Shown here one piece after another: positions 1 through 8,760 of a stretch of 64,000 nucleotides of DNA. The stretch comes from Nitrospirota bacterium (GTDB taxonomy: Bacteria; Nitrospirota; Thermodesulfovibrionia; Thermodesulfovibrionales; Dissulfurispiraceae). The position numbers and the translations under genes are program-made. The stretch spans positions 1-64,000 of the forward strand of contig JAMCVZ010000006.1 in assembly GCA_023476565.1 (NCBI GenBank), read 5' to 3'. The notes under the pieces are model-generated. The model searched no databases. It worked only from the letters and a program-made list of their open reading frames with translations, and had not been told where the DNA came from. Positions within the stretch are counted from its first letter, which is position 1. Each line of letters opens with the position of its first letter.

Positions 1-279
1 GGGGAGCCTCCCTTTTTCCGGCTTCTTGAGCAGCGCCTCAAGGCCCTGCTCGGTATCGGGATAGTAACCGTTATCCAGCTTGAACAGTTTTAATGCGGTC
101 TCATAATTCCTTATCTGAACCTTTGCCTCTGTTATCCTTGCATCGTCGGTTTTACCTATTATCCTGGGTCCGACTATGGCTACCAGAAGACTGAGAATAA
201 AGACAACGACTATTATCTCAAGAAGCGTAAACCCCGGGGCAAAGGTTGGACTGCTCATTATTTTTCTTTTATCCTTCAT
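1..279 (-). CDS. gspG: Type II secretion major pseudopilin GspG (C-terminus beyond window)
   Basis: The first 93 residues are visible; the gene runs off the left edge. A short basic leader is followed by the prepilin peptidase site, with Gly16 then FTLLE, so Phe17 becomes the N-methylated first residue and Glu is at +5. A hydrophobic helix of about 20 residues follows, then the GspG pattern ending in DNGYYPDTEQGLEALLKKP. GspG is the main subunit of the periplasmic pseudopilus that pushes substrates through the secretin. It is the fifth gene of the gspC-D-E-F-G series. The ATG at 279 is preceded by GGGTGA, which supports this start. Confidence 0.93.
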   Translation of the reverse strand, partial: MKDKRKIMSSPTFAPGFTLLEIIVVVFILSLLVAIVGPRIIGKTDDARITEAKVQIRNYETALKLFKLDNGYYPDTEQGLEALLKKPEKGRLP

Positions 280-294
280 AATTCACCCTTTCTT

Positions 295-1470
295 TTACTT
301 TACCAGTTGATTTAATTGGAACATCGGCAGCAGCACGGCAAAAACAATAAACCCGACCAGGATCCCCATCACTAAAATCATAGAGGGTTCCAGCAGCGAG
401 AGCGCTTTTTGCACCCTTCTTCCGAATTCGTCCTCATATGAGTCCGCTGCTTTATTCAGAACCTCCGGCAGCGTTCCCCCTTTTTCGCCCGTTGCCATCA
501 ACTGCAGCAGAACCGGAGGGAAACCGCCAAGCGATGAGGAGAGCCGTGCTCCCTCTGCAACTTTCTTGACCGCCTTCCTGACGTTTTCTTCCAGAATAGT
601 GTTGCCTATGGATTTTGCCGAGAGTTCAAGGGCCTTGAGCACCGGCAGCTTCCCATCAAGCAGAAAACCGAGAGTCCTCGTAAAGCGCATGAAATAGAGG
701 CTCTGCACAATGCCTCCCGGGGCCTTGAGTTTGGCTCTATCGATCAGATCCTTTCGCTCTTCTTTTAATTTCCTGAACCCCGCGATACATACTGTCGCCA
801 ACCCGATGACTACCCACCAGTAATGAAGGAAAAAATTGCTTATGCCTATGAGTATAACCGTAATAAGAGGCAAGGCGCTTTTCGAGCTTTCGAATATCCG
901 TACTATCTTCGGGATGACGAAGGTGAAAAGGAACGACAGGACGATGAATCCGACACACACCATAAGAGCCGGATAGATCATGGCTATTCGTATCTTTTCC
1001 TTTATCGCGACCTGTTTATCGAGGAAATCAGAAAGCCTTGCCAGGATCTTATCGAGCATGCTGCTCTGCTCCCCGGCTGAAACCATATTGATATAGAATT
1101 CGGGAAAGATTTGAGGATATCCTTCCAGTGCACGGGACAGACTCGATCCCCCGGACACTCTTTCCCTGATATCGACAAGGACACCTTTCCAGAACCCCTT
1201 GCTCTCGTCGGACAGGGATTTCAGCGCCTCCATCAAAGGTACCCCTGATGAAAGCAGCATTGAAAGTTGTCTTGTTATGTGGGGGAGAAGGGTATTGTTA
1301 TTTTTCCGTGGAAGCCATCTGCTTTCCCTATGGGTATACTCACCAACCTCTCTGGGAAAGATATCCAGGTCCTTGACACTTGCTATCGCATCCCGGAGGC
1401 CGTCAGCCTCAAGAGTGCCCGATACATGAGAGCCGTCAGGCTTATATCCCTTATAGTGGAATACAGGCAT
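295..1470 (-). CDS. gspF: Type II secretion inner-membrane platform protein GspF
   Basis: The 391-residue product has the family's usual length. It has two T2SSF domains, roughly residues 65-185 and 265-385, each with the conserved helical pattern (first copy ITRQLSMLLSSGVPLMEAL, second copy FTRTLGFLLDGKLPVLKAL). Membrane helices lie near 161-188, 218-232 and 364-386. GspF sits at the base of the apparatus and couples the GspE ATPase to pseudopilus assembly. Its start is 5 bp after the gspE stop and its stop 15 bp before gspG, so translation is probably coupled. Confidence 0.95.
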   Translation of the reverse strand: MPVFHYKGYKPDGSHVSGTLEADGLRDAIASVKDLDIFPREVGEYTHRESRWLPRKNNNTLLPHITRQLSMLLSSGVPLMEALKSLSDESKGFWKGVLVDIRERVSGGSSLSRALEGYPQIFPEFYINMVSAGEQSSMLDKILARLSDFLDKQVAIKEKIRIAMIYPALMVCVGFIVLSFLFTFVIPKIVRIFESSKSALPLITVILIGISNFFLHYWWVVIGLATVCIAGFRKLKEERKDLIDRAKLKAPGGIVQSLYFMRFTRTLGFLLDGKLPVLKALELSAKSIGNTILEENVRKAVKKVAEGARLSSSLGGFPPVLLQLMATGEKGGTLPEVLNKAADSYEDEFGRRVQKALSLLEPSMILVMGILVGFIVFAVLLPMFQLNQLVK

Positions 1471-1475
1471 GTCAC

Positions 1476-2984
1476 TTACCCTTCTACATAGTCTTTCTGT
1501 GTTACTCTCAGGACTTCCTCTACGGTAGTAATACCCTTTACGGCCTTTTCAAAGCCGTCAGCTCTCAGGGTCACCATGCCTTTTGACAGTGCCAGGTTCT
1601 TTATGCTTTGCGAGTCTGTCTTATCAGTTATCATCTGCCTTACAGCATCATCAATTATGAGCATCTCGAAAATCCCGGACCTCCCGAGGTAGCCTTTGCC
1701 GATGCATTTGCCGCAGCCCTTTCCCCTGTACAGCACGTCGGCGGAAATGTATTTCCTTTCCTCTTCGGTCGGCTCATAGCGCTCTTTGCAATGCGGGCAT
1801 ATGGTCCTCACAAGTCTCTGGGCAAGAACGCCGACCAATGACGATGCTGTCAGGAAGGGCTCGATCCCCATATCGATGAGCCTTGTAATCGCTGATGCGG
1901 CGTCGTTGGTATGAAGCGTGCTCAGGACAAGGTGCCCGGTAAGAGATGCCTGAATGGCGATCTCCGCTGTCTCGAAATCCCTGATCTCGCCCACCATGAT
2001 GACATCAGGGTCCTGCCTCAGGATCGACCTCAGCCCTGATGCAAAGGTAAGACCTATTTTCGGGTTCACGTGGATCTGCCCTATACCCTTAAGCTGGTAT
2101 TCAACCGGGTCCTCGACAGTGATGATATTTTTCTCTTCGGTATGAATACTGTTCAGCGCCGCATAAAGCGTTGTGGTCTTGCCGCTTCCGGTCGGGCCGG
2201 TAACGAGCACTATGCCGTTCGTCCTGTGGAGGAGCCCTTCGAGGCGCACCTCGTCATCCTTGTTAAGCCCTACCTCCCAGAGCCCGATGAGCCCCTGTTT
2301 CCTGTCGAGCAGTCTCAGCACCGCCCTTTCGCCATATGTCGTGGGGATTATCGATACCCTTATATCTATATCCCTGCCGCCGATGAGGAGTCTTATACGT
2401 CCGTCCTGCGGCAGTCTTTTTTCCGAAATGTCGAGGTTCGCCATTATTTTTATCCTGCTTATGAGGGCATCCTGGATAATCTTGGGAGGGCTCAAGACCT
2501 TGTGGAGAATGCCGTCAACGCGCATTCTCACATCGAGCTCCCGTTCATAGGGTTCCACATGTATGTCGCTGGCCCTCTCCTTCACCGCCTGCTGGAGTAT
2601 CGCATTTAAAAGCCGTATTATGGGGGCGTCTTCCGTGAGTTCGAGGATGTCCCTGGGCTTTTCAAATTCGGTTGCAACGGAAGACAGGTCTTCTCCCGTT
2701 ATATTATCCATTACCTCTTCCGCAGAACCGGCCTGGCCGTAAAACCTGTTTATTGCGTCCATTATCACATTGGGCGCTCCATTCAAAGGCAGCGGTTTGA
2801 GGTTATACATTTTGGAGAGGTCCCAGAGCGCAAGAACACCTTTCCCGTTAGCGACGGCGCCGACAAGGTATCCCTCTTCCCTTCTGAGGGGCATGACCAT
2901 ATTGCACTTTGCAAAAGAGAGGGGGATCTCCTTTACGAAGGAAAGCTCTATGTCCTCATCTTTGATTGTATCGATAGTTTTCAT
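1476..2984 (-). CDS. gspE: Type II secretion ATPase GspE
   Basis: This is the cytoplasmic hexameric ATPase that drives pseudopilus assembly. The 502 residues show an N-terminal GspE/PilB-type domain, the SDIHVEPYE motif (about 139-147), Walker A GPTGSGKT at 263-270, an Asp box and Walker B (DPDVIMVGEIRD), a His box (TLHTNDA), and the C-terminal tetracysteine zinc site (CPHC and CGKC) typical of GspE. All catalytic motifs look intact. It lies between gspD and gspF with only a few bases between genes. Confidence 0.96.
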   Translation of the reverse strand: MKTIDTIKDEDIELSFVKEIPLSFAKCNMVMPLRREEGYLVGAVANGKGVLALWDLSKMYNLKPLPLNGAPNVIMDAINRFYGQAGSAEEVMDNITGEDLSSVATEFEKPRDILELTEDAPIIRLLNAILQQAVKERASDIHVEPYERELDVRMRVDGILHKVLSPPKIIQDALISRIKIMANLDISEKRLPQDGRIRLLIGGRDIDIRVSIIPTTYGERAVLRLLDRKQGLIGLWEVGLNKDDEVRLEGLLHRTNGIVLVTGPTGSGKTTTLYAALNSIHTEEKNIITVEDPVEYQLKGIGQIHVNPKIGLTFASGLRSILRQDPDVIMVGEIRDFETAEIAIQASLTGHLVLSTLHTNDAASAITRLIDMGIEPFLTASSLVGVLAQRLVRTICPHCKERYEPTEEERKYISADVLYRGKGCGKCIGKGYLGRSGIFEMLIIDDAVRQMITDKTDSQSIKNLALSKGMVTLRADGFEKAVKGITTVEEVLRVTQKDYVEG

Positions 2985-2992
2985 GTTACTCG

Positions 2993-5137
2993 TTACTTTA
3001 TCTTATAGCCAGGTTCGGCGCTCAGGACTTCGGGCAGCGCCGAAAATTCCTTCAACGCACTCTCAACAGTCTGCCCTGCCCTCGGCCTGATTTTGTAAAC
3101 TTTCGTGCTCTCCGTAAATCCCGTTACCGATGCGTCTTTCTGTGAAATCAGCGCGAGCGCTTTATCGGCGGGAACATCCTCTTTGAACTTAACTGAAAGC
3201 TCTCCATCCGCATGCACGAGCCTGCCCTGGCCCTCTCTTGAAAACTCCGTTTGCTTGTCCCGGGTGATTTGGGCAAGACTTTCTCCCTCTTTGACCAGAT
3301 GCGGGGTAATGAACACCATCAGGTTTGTTTTCTTCTTTGATGTGCTTTTCGATTTAAAGAGCCAGCCCAGGCCAGGGATATCTCCGAGCACAGGAACCTT
3401 TGTCGTCGTCTGCTCGTCCCGTTCCTGCATGAGCCCTCCGATAACCACCGTCTGCTTGTCCCTCACCACGACGGAGGTCTTTGTAGAGCGTTTTGTAATG
3501 GTTGGGCCGACATTTATCAAAATAGCATCCGACTGCTGCTGCAGGGATGAAATCTCCTGATATATGTCGAGCTTTACATAGTCTCCTTCGGTTATCTGCG
3601 GTGTTAATTTAAGTTTGATGCCCACATCCTGCCTTTCAATGGAGTTCAGGACAGTATTGGTCGTCGTAATATCCCGCTCCCTCTTTGAGATGAAAGGGAC
3701 ATTCTCTCCCACGAGTATTTCCGCTTCTTTGTTGTCCGAGGTAAGGATCTGGGGTGTTGAAAGTACATTTACAGCATCCTTGAATTCATCAAGATTAAAG
3801 ATAGCCGCGAGGCCGGGGACGGTCATATCAGAGGTAGCGCCGGGAATAAAATCCTTGGGGATGGTGAAATATTTGCCGACTCCGCCAAGCGTGAGCCCTG
3901 CCAATCCTGTTACGATGTTCTTAATTGTTGATTGATCCACCTGTCCGACACCCCCGACAAATATGGGCTTCCCGTTTTTGGTCGCCGCTCCCCTGAACTT
4001 TGTCCCGAGTTCAAGAAGGTTGTCCACAGATATCTCGGCAATCATAGCTTCGACAAAAACCTGTTTTCTCCTTTTGTCGAGCTGCTTTATTATCTGTGCA
4101 AGGTTCTGATAATCGGCAGGCGATGCGACGACTACAAGAGAATTGGTCGCCTTGTCGGCCGTAATGGTTATGCCCCCTGCCGCTTCAAAAGGCGCAACAG
4201 GCGCACCCTGCCCCCCCAACTGTCTTGACGGCTGCATACCTCTGAGCATTCCTTCCATAACTTTTGCCAATTCAACGGCATCGGCGTTTTCAAGAAAATA
4301 AACATTCACCCTCCCCTGGGCCTCCGGAGAGGGGACATCAAGAAGTCTGATGAGCGACTTTATCGCTTCCCGGGCGCCTTTATCTCCGAAGAGGACCACG
4401 GCATTCAACCTGGTGTCAGCTACAGCCTTTGCCTCCTCGGTCGCATACGCCTGCTGGCCAATCCTGGGCTTGCGGCTCATTCCCTCATTGAGCATCTTAG
4501 CAACGGCGTCCGCACTCGAATGTTTAAGGAGGATTATCTCGGGCTCTTCCGATGAGTACGGCTGGTCAACTGTCTCAATGATAGAGAGGACCTTCTCAAT
4601 ATTAAGCCCCGAGTCAATCACCAGGAGCATATTGGCCGGCCCGAAAGCTGATATATAACCGTCTTTTGAAATAACGGGCTGTATAAGCCTGAGCGCATCA
4701 TCTGATGAGATGCTTTTCAGCTTTATAAGCCTCGCGATATAACTGTCATTGACCGACCTGTCCTTCGTAACTTTTATACCCTTTTGTTTTGCCTCTGCCG
4801 TAGGGATAATTTTGAAGGCGTCGACGCCTGACGGCACAACCATATAGCCTTTCAATTCAAGCACCGAGACGAAGAGGTTATAGGCGTCGTCAATGCTCAA
4901 TTTTGATGGGGTGATAATCGTTATTTTTCCTTTAACCCTCTCATCGAATATGAAATTCTTTTTGGTGATCTCGCTTATGAATTTCGTAATGGCGCCGAGG
5001 TCGACATCGACAAAATTGAACGATACCTTCTGGTCGCTAGGCTCTTTTTTCGTTGCAGCAAAAGTCTGTTCCGCGGGGAAAAAGCACAACGTTATGCATA
5101 CCAGGAGGATGAGAGACAGAAACTTGTTTCTTTTCAT
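2993..5137 (-). CDS. gspD: Type II secretion outer-membrane secretin GspD
   Basis: The 714-residue product starts with a cleavable signal peptide (basic MKRNK, hydrophobic run, cleavage near the Ala-Ala of EQTFAAT). An N0 domain (VSFNFVDVDLGAITKFISE), repeated N1-N3 domains and a C-terminal secretin domain with VPVLGDIPGLGWLF and TNLMVFITPHLV follow. It forms the gated outer-membrane channel. About 85 residues follow the secretin core, where other GspD proteins carry the pilotin-binding S domain; this tail (VKFKEDVPADKALALISQK...) looks like an extra small domain. The gene sits between gspC and gspE. Confidence 0.96.
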   Translation of the reverse strand: MKRNKFLSLILLVCITLCFFPAEQTFAATKKEPSDQKVSFNFVDVDLGAITKFISEITKKNFIFDERVKGKITIITPSKLSIDDAYNLFVSVLELKGYMVVPSGVDAFKIIPTAEAKQKGIKVTKDRSVNDSYIARLIKLKSISSDDALRLIQPVISKDGYISAFGPANMLLVIDSGLNIEKVLSIIETVDQPYSSEEPEIILLKHSSADAVAKMLNEGMSRKPRIGQQAYATEEAKAVADTRLNAVVLFGDKGAREAIKSLIRLLDVPSPEAQGRVNVYFLENADAVELAKVMEGMLRGMQPSRQLGGQGAPVAPFEAAGGITITADKATNSLVVVASPADYQNLAQIIKQLDKRRKQVFVEAMIAEISVDNLLELGTKFRGAATKNGKPIFVGGVGQVDQSTIKNIVTGLAGLTLGGVGKYFTIPKDFIPGATSDMTVPGLAAIFNLDEFKDAVNVLSTPQILTSDNKEAEILVGENVPFISKRERDITTTNTVLNSIERQDVGIKLKLTPQITEGDYVKLDIYQEISSLQQQSDAILINVGPTITKRSTKTSVVVRDKQTVVIGGLMQERDEQTTTKVPVLGDIPGLGWLFKSKSTSKKKTNLMVFITPHLVKEGESLAQITRDKQTEFSREGQGRLVHADGELSVKFKEDVPADKALALISQKDASVTGFTESTKVYKIRPRAGQTVESALKEFSALPEVLSAEPGYKIK

Positions 5138-5323
5138 TTCGCTTACCCTTCACTATCCTTACATCCGGAGTAGAGACATCTCAATTGTTTTTACAAGCAG
5201 GATTGAAATTCAGGCTGTTATTATATTTTAACCAAAGTAAAACTTCAACCCGTTTACTGTCGGATAATAACCGTTTCCGTTGGCTCTTTAAACACCGGTA
5301 CTGCCAAAGAAGCCTCATACTTT

Positions 5324-6208
5324 TTATTTTATCTGATAAGTCATCGTCACCTTGGCGCCGTTCCTCATAATATCGAGCTGCGCCCTGTCCATACCCCTTA
5401 ATGCCGTAAAAGCCTGGAGCGCTCTCTCAGGATTTGAAATGCTGAACTCGTTAATCCGTAAAAGCACATCTCCATTCTGAAGGCCGAGGCTCTGATAAAT
5501 CCCGCCCGGCTTTACCTCGCTTAACATAAAACCCTGCTGTTTGCCGTCAACAATACGCGGCAGCAGCCGGGCATCGGTCATGATCTGGTTCGGCTTCTCT
5601 ATTGCCTGCTGAACCTTTCTCTGGTCAACCACATATGATCCGTCTCCGACATTTTCTGCAAAAGTTGCCGGTTTATTGCCTGGGGAGGGCTTTGCATCCA
5701 CTATGCTGAGGAAATCCGCTACCGGTATCTCTACCGGAGCGCCTCCGCCCTTTATATATACTTTATCCTTTTCGATCCGCTGGAGCACTCCATAACCGAG
5801 GACCGCATCACCGATCCTGTATACTTCCTGATTATTGCTTTTATCCATAAATATGGCATAACTATATTTACGCGGACCGGAAACGGTCCCGACAAGCGTC
5901 AGTCCGGACATGTCGGATTTGGGTGCGGATTGATTTGTTGCAGTCGCATAGAGCGGTTTCAGTTCACCGGGAGGGCCGAATGGATTATTTCTGACAACGG
6001 GCGCATATTCCTGAAAGCTCTTTTTTGATATCCGGGCCGTCGTTTGTGCAACGGCGGCAGGTTTTATTATCTTCTTGCCGGACAGGGAAATGATATCTCG
6101 TGCGAGGATAAGGATAGAAATGACAAGCAATGCACCCATTATCACATTAAGCATGCTTGCCAGTCCGGGGACGCCGGATTTCAATCTGTCAAATATTTGA
6201 ACATTCAT
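5324..6208 (-). CDS. gspC: Type II secretion inner-membrane/PDZ protein GspC
   Basis: The 294 residues comprise a short cytoplasmic N-terminus, one membrane helix (about 17-40), a periplasmic homology region (NPFGPPGELKP, LTLVGTVSGP, YRIGDAVLGYGVLQRIEKD) and a C-terminal PDZ domain (GFMLSEVKPGGIYQSLGLQNGDVLLRIN, about 215-290). GspC links the inner-membrane platform to the GspD N0 domain. It is the first gene of the operon in the window, 186 bp upstream of gspD. That gap contains no gene. Confidence 0.93.
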   Translation of the reverse strand: MNVQIFDRLKSGVPGLASMLNVIMGALLVISILILARDIISLSGKKIIKPAAVAQTTARISKKSFQEYAPVVRNNPFGPPGELKPLYATATNQSAPKSDMSGLTLVGTVSGPRKYSYAIFMDKSNNQEVYRIGDAVLGYGVLQRIEKDKVYIKGGGAPVEIPVADFLSIVDAKPSPGNKPATFAENVGDGSYVVDQRKVQQAIEKPNQIMTDARLLPRIVDGKQQGFMLSEVKPGGIYQSLGLQNGDVLLRINEFSISNPERALQAFTALRGMDRAQLDIMRNGAKVTMTYQIK

Positions 6209-6295
6209 GAGAAACCGTGATTAATGTAGCGCCTTAGTGCCTTCTTTGTCAAGAAAAGAAGAATGCGGGGACCAGAGATAAAGTTTCTGATCTTT

Positions 6296-6385
6296 GGTAA
6301 AGGGGACGTTTGGTAAAGGGGACGGTTCTATTTATTTATTTTTTTCTCCCGGTGGGACACGGTAAATAGAACCGTCCCCTTTACC
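6296..6385. repeat. REP-type palindrome, 23-bp perfect inverted repeat
   Basis: Bases 6312-6334 and 6363-6385 are perfect reverse complements (core GGGGACGGTTCTATTTA and its complement). A further partial copy of the left arm starts at 6296. The arm core is the same as the inverted repeats flanking the transposase element at 7113-7881, so this is probably a non-autonomous copy. It lies downstream of the TonB-like gene and upstream of gspC, and could fold into a long hairpin in the transcript between them. Confidence 0.85.
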
Positions 6386-6399
6386 CGATGGAAATCTTT

Positions 6400-7146
6400 C
6401 TACAGCGCCTCTATGCCGACTACAGGGATACCATTTGCTATGGTAATTTTAAGGCTAAGGCCTTTGTATGCAAGAAAATAGTTGGAAGGCAGAGGCACAG
6501 CATGCCAACTGATCTTCTCAAGTGTATTCTTCAATTCCTCCGATTCAGAGGAGACATTGACTATTTTTAATTTCCCGTTCTCGTCATACTCGAGTTTTAC
6601 GATAGCGGAGGAGCCGTTTAATGCATTACGCTTTCCTTCATTTGCTTCGGAAAAGATAAATGACAGTATCGACAGGCGGGCGTTTTTGAAGAAAGCCTTG
6701 ATATGAAATATCAGGAACTGGAGATTAACCCTGGCTGCCATGGCATCCTGCATCTGCTTTGCCTGCATTTGCACCTGCTCATTCAGCGCTTTTAAAGCGT
6801 CCTCCGATTTTTTCGTATCAGCGCTCTCTGCTATTTCATTTTTAATTTCTTTTGGTTCAGCAGGAATACTCTCTTCTTTCCTCTGTTCAGGAACGGCGCT
6901 TGGGGCAGTCCACTCTCTTGCGGCATCTTGCACGCCGGCAGACGGGAGCTGCAATTCCTTCTCCTCCAGGACTATATCTACATCCATCTTCCATTGTTTG
7001 GGAACGGATGGATTATGTAATCCGGCCCTCTGGAGATTCAAACCGATAAGGGTGATGAGCAGCAGATGAATAACGATTGAAAATGGAAGGGATCTGAATA
7101 GTAGCCTGGCAGTAAATGGGACGGTTCTATTTAATTCTTTCTCCAT
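6400..7146 (-). CDS. TonB-like energy transducer protein with transposon-derived start
   Basis: The 248-residue product has an N-terminal membrane helix (about 17-36, FSIVIHLLLITLIGL), a Lys/Glu/Pro-rich periplasmic linker with an alpha-helical Ala/Gln/Met stretch, and a C-terminal domain (VKLEYDENGKLKIVNVSSES, then the ISWHAVPLP region) resembling TonB C-terminal domains. It probably spans the periplasm; a partner is unknown. Residues 1-11 are read from the end of the transposase element and its inverted repeat, and no other ATG, GTG or TTG is apparent before the membrane helix. The native start therefore seems lost and replaced. The TonB assignment is by pattern and is moderately certain. 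Confidence 0.6.
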   Translation of the reverse strand: MEKELNRTVPFTARLLFRSLPFSIVIHLLLITLIGLNLQRAGLHNPSVPKQWKMDVDIVLEEKELQLPSAGVQDAAREWTAPSAVPEQRKEESIPAEPKEIKNEIAESADTKKSEDALKALNEQVQMQAKQMQDAMAARVNLQFLIFHIKAFFKNARLSILSFIFSEANEGKRNALNGSSAIVKLEYDENGKLKIVNVSSESEELKNTLEKISWHAVPLPSNYFLAYKGLSLKITIANGIPVVGIEAL

Positions 7147-7881
7147 CCCTTCTGCCTGCCTCTCGGCCTTGTAACATCCTGTACCTTATACTTCGATACT
7201 ACTTCTTTCGTAAATTGCTCATTTCCATATACTACCCTTCTGCTCATCTCTCCCCTCATCGCATCCTTTTCCCTCAGCATTCCTTTCACAAATTCCCTGT
7301 ATCTCTTTCTCCGCTCTGCTTCATCATTTGATAACTGCTCATATATCGGATGTTCATCAACTGCGCTATCCCGTCTTCCATATGCATATACTCCATAGCT
7401 GCTCCATCTGTAATCCCCTGAATTCCCCCCTATCCCCGCCCTTACAGGATTCAACTCTACATAACTGCCGCAGGCAAGCAGATAGTCATCCTTTGATATA
7501 AGGATGCTTTTGTATCTATCTTGCCAGAAGTGTCCTATATGTTTATACCTGCTTTTGTAATATTGAGCATACGAGAGGTTTATCCCTTTCATTATCTCCG
7601 ATAGATCGCCCCCATCTTCTGTTGTCTCAAGTACCAGATGAACATGGTTGGTCATTAATACATAATGATAAAGTTTATATCGATACTTCTCTTTATACTT
7701 AAGGAGTATATCTCTATATTGCCTGTAGTCAGAGTCATCTTTGAAAATGTGCTGACGGTTATTCCCCCTTGTCAGCACATGATAGATATGCTCTTTCGGT
7801 GCTATCCTTGCTGTCCTTGGCATGACTGGAGATTACTACCTTCCCTCTCATTTTGTCAATTAAATAGAACCGTCCCATTTA
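7113..7881 (-). mobile_element. RAYT (REP-associated transposase) element with 24-bp perfect inverted repeats
   Basis: The 769-bp unit is bounded by 7113-7136 and 7858-7881, which are exact reverse complements over 24 bp (core GGGACGGTTCTATTTAATT). The transposase gene fills the interior and its stop codon lies inside the left repeat. The unit interrupts the 5' end of the TonB-like gene and abuts the UPF0175 gene on the other side. The same repeat core occurs without a transposase at 6296-6385 and, as a half copy, at 8761-8780. Confidence 0.85.
7131..7823 (-). CDS. REP-associated tyrosine transposase (Y1/HUH family)
   Basis: This 230-residue single-strand DNA nuclease has the IS200/IS605-like Y1 fold. 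It starts with RIAPKEHIYHVLTRGNNRQ, carries the metal-binding HUH motif His60-Val-His62 (MTNHVHLVLE) and the likely catalytic tyrosine Tyr85 (INLSYAQYY), and continues with GHFWQDRYKS and YVELNPVRA, both typical of RAYT proteins. These enzymes are known to bind and nick REP palindromes. All key residues are present, so it may be active. The basic C-terminal tail (RPRGRQKGWRKN) is typical. Its 3' end overlaps the first codons of the TonB-like gene. Confidence 0.93.
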   Translation of the reverse strand: MPRTARIAPKEHIYHVLTRGNNRQHIFKDDSDYRQYRDILLKYKEKYRYKLYHYVLMTNHVHLVLETTEDGGDLSEIMKGINLSYAQYYKSRYKHIGHFWQDRYKSILISKDDYLLACGSYVELNPVRAGIGGNSGDYRWSSYGVYAYGRRDSAVDEHPIYEQLSNDEAERRKRYREFVKGMLREKDAMRGEMSRRVVYGNEQFTKEVVSKYKVQDVTRPRGRQKGWRKN

Positions 7882-7885
7882 TTTT

Positions 7886-8197
7886 TTATTTGTGTTTCTT
7901 TTCTTTCCGTTTTGCTTCTATTAATGAAATTGCCTTAAGGGTCTCATAGGCTCCGACATTGCCTGATATTTCCATATCCCAAAATAGTTCAAGGGCCTCT
8001 CTTGCAGGAACACTCAAAACATCGGCAGCCTCGCGCAGGCTGATCTCCCCCCGCGCATAAAGCGCTCCTACATATCTTTCAGCTCCAAGCCTCAAAAATT
8101 TCCTCAGCGTGGTCGGCTCATCAAGTCTCTCTTTTTTTTCTGCAAATCTCACCGCATCCAACAGGCTGTCAGGCAGCCTCAATGCCTTTGCTTTCAT
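7886..8197 (-). CDS. UPF0175 family protein, probable antitoxin
   Basis: The 103-residue product begins with a short strand-helix segment (LRLPDSLLDAV). The core has the UPF0175 signature: a helix, YARGEISLREAADVLSV and a helix-turn-helix-like end (REALELFWDMEISGNVG). The tail is lysine-rich. It overlaps the stop of the PIN-domain gene by 4 bp (ATGA), so the two are co-translated. UPF0175 proteins commonly accompany PIN-domain toxins, and antitoxin is the likely role. Here the putative toxin is first in the operon. The start codon sits inside the PIN stop. Confidence 0.75.
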   Translation of the reverse strand: MKAKALRLPDSLLDAVRFAEKKERLDEPTTLRKFLRLGAERYVGALYARGEISLREAADVLSVPAREALELFWDMEISGNVGAYETLKAISLIEAKRKEKKHK

Positions 8198-8682
8198 CGA
8201 ATCTCCTCCATATAGAACTTCGATATTACATATTCATCTTTACTGATAAACGGCCTCAGACGCTCTATCATTGCAAGGGCTTCGGATTTCTTTATATCCA
8301 TCACCTTATAAAGATAAACTACACAGACCGCAGGGGTCAGATACGGGATACCCGCAGTATCAAGTTTCTTTAAAAACTTTCTGTCATCACTGGCAACTGC
8401 GTCGAAATCACCTCTCAAATAAAGAGACACGACCTCTTCTTCTCCTTTTGCGGCAGGCACGATTATGGAACCCTTTTTCACATGCCTGGCGACATGCAAA
8501 ACATTCCTGCCTATATTTTCTTTAATGATACCGGCATCCTGGTAATTTTTATTTACAACATCATCAACTGTTTCTTTCTTGACAAGATATGGGATATATA
8601 CCTCCATCGCTGAAACAACCGCTTCTTTAATGCCGGCTTTTGTAAGTTTAACAAGGCAATCCGAATCCATTACGATCCTCAT
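8194..8682 (-). CDS. PIN-domain protein, probable toxin ribonuclease
   Basis: The 162 residues carry the acidic PIN pattern: the first strand RIVMDSD (Asp6, Asp8), a central Glu in GEEEVVSLYLRG, and DFDAVASDDRKFL toward the end of the fold. PIN proteins in such pairs are usually metal-dependent RNases. A promoter (TTGACA, 16 bp, TACAAT) ends only 7 bp before this ATG, so either the mRNA is leaderless or translation starts at Met5 (8670), which has GAGG upstream. Because the first beta strand would be cut by the later start, I keep 8682. Confidence 0.7.
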   Translation of the reverse strand: MRIVMDSDCLVKLTKAGIKEAVVSAMEVYIPYLVKKETVDDVVNKNYQDAGIIKENIGRNVLHVARHVKKGSIIVPAAKGEEEVVSLYLRGDFDAVASDDRKFLKKLDTAGIPYLTPAVCVVYLYKVMDIKKSEALAMIERLRPFISKDEYVISKFYMEEIR

Positions 8683-8689
8683 GTCTTAT

Positions 8690-8717
8690 ATTGTAAGCTT
8701 TCTGATACGATTGTCAA
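8690..8717 (-). promoter_or_regulatory. Sigma-70-type promoter for the PIN/UPF0175 operon
   Basis: On the minus strand a perfect TTGACA (8712-8717) is followed after 16 bp by TACAAT (8690-8695). The predicted transcription start is close to 8683, directly at the ATG of the PIN gene. Confidence 0.65.
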
Positions 8718-8760
8718 TACTTTGCCAGGAGGCATAGAGCGGGAATGGCAATGAAAGGGA

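Noticed and set aside
7886-8682. Defence island around the PIN/UPF0175 pair
   Set aside because: Neighbours are a RAYT element, T2SS genes and an exported protein; no other defence genes are present.
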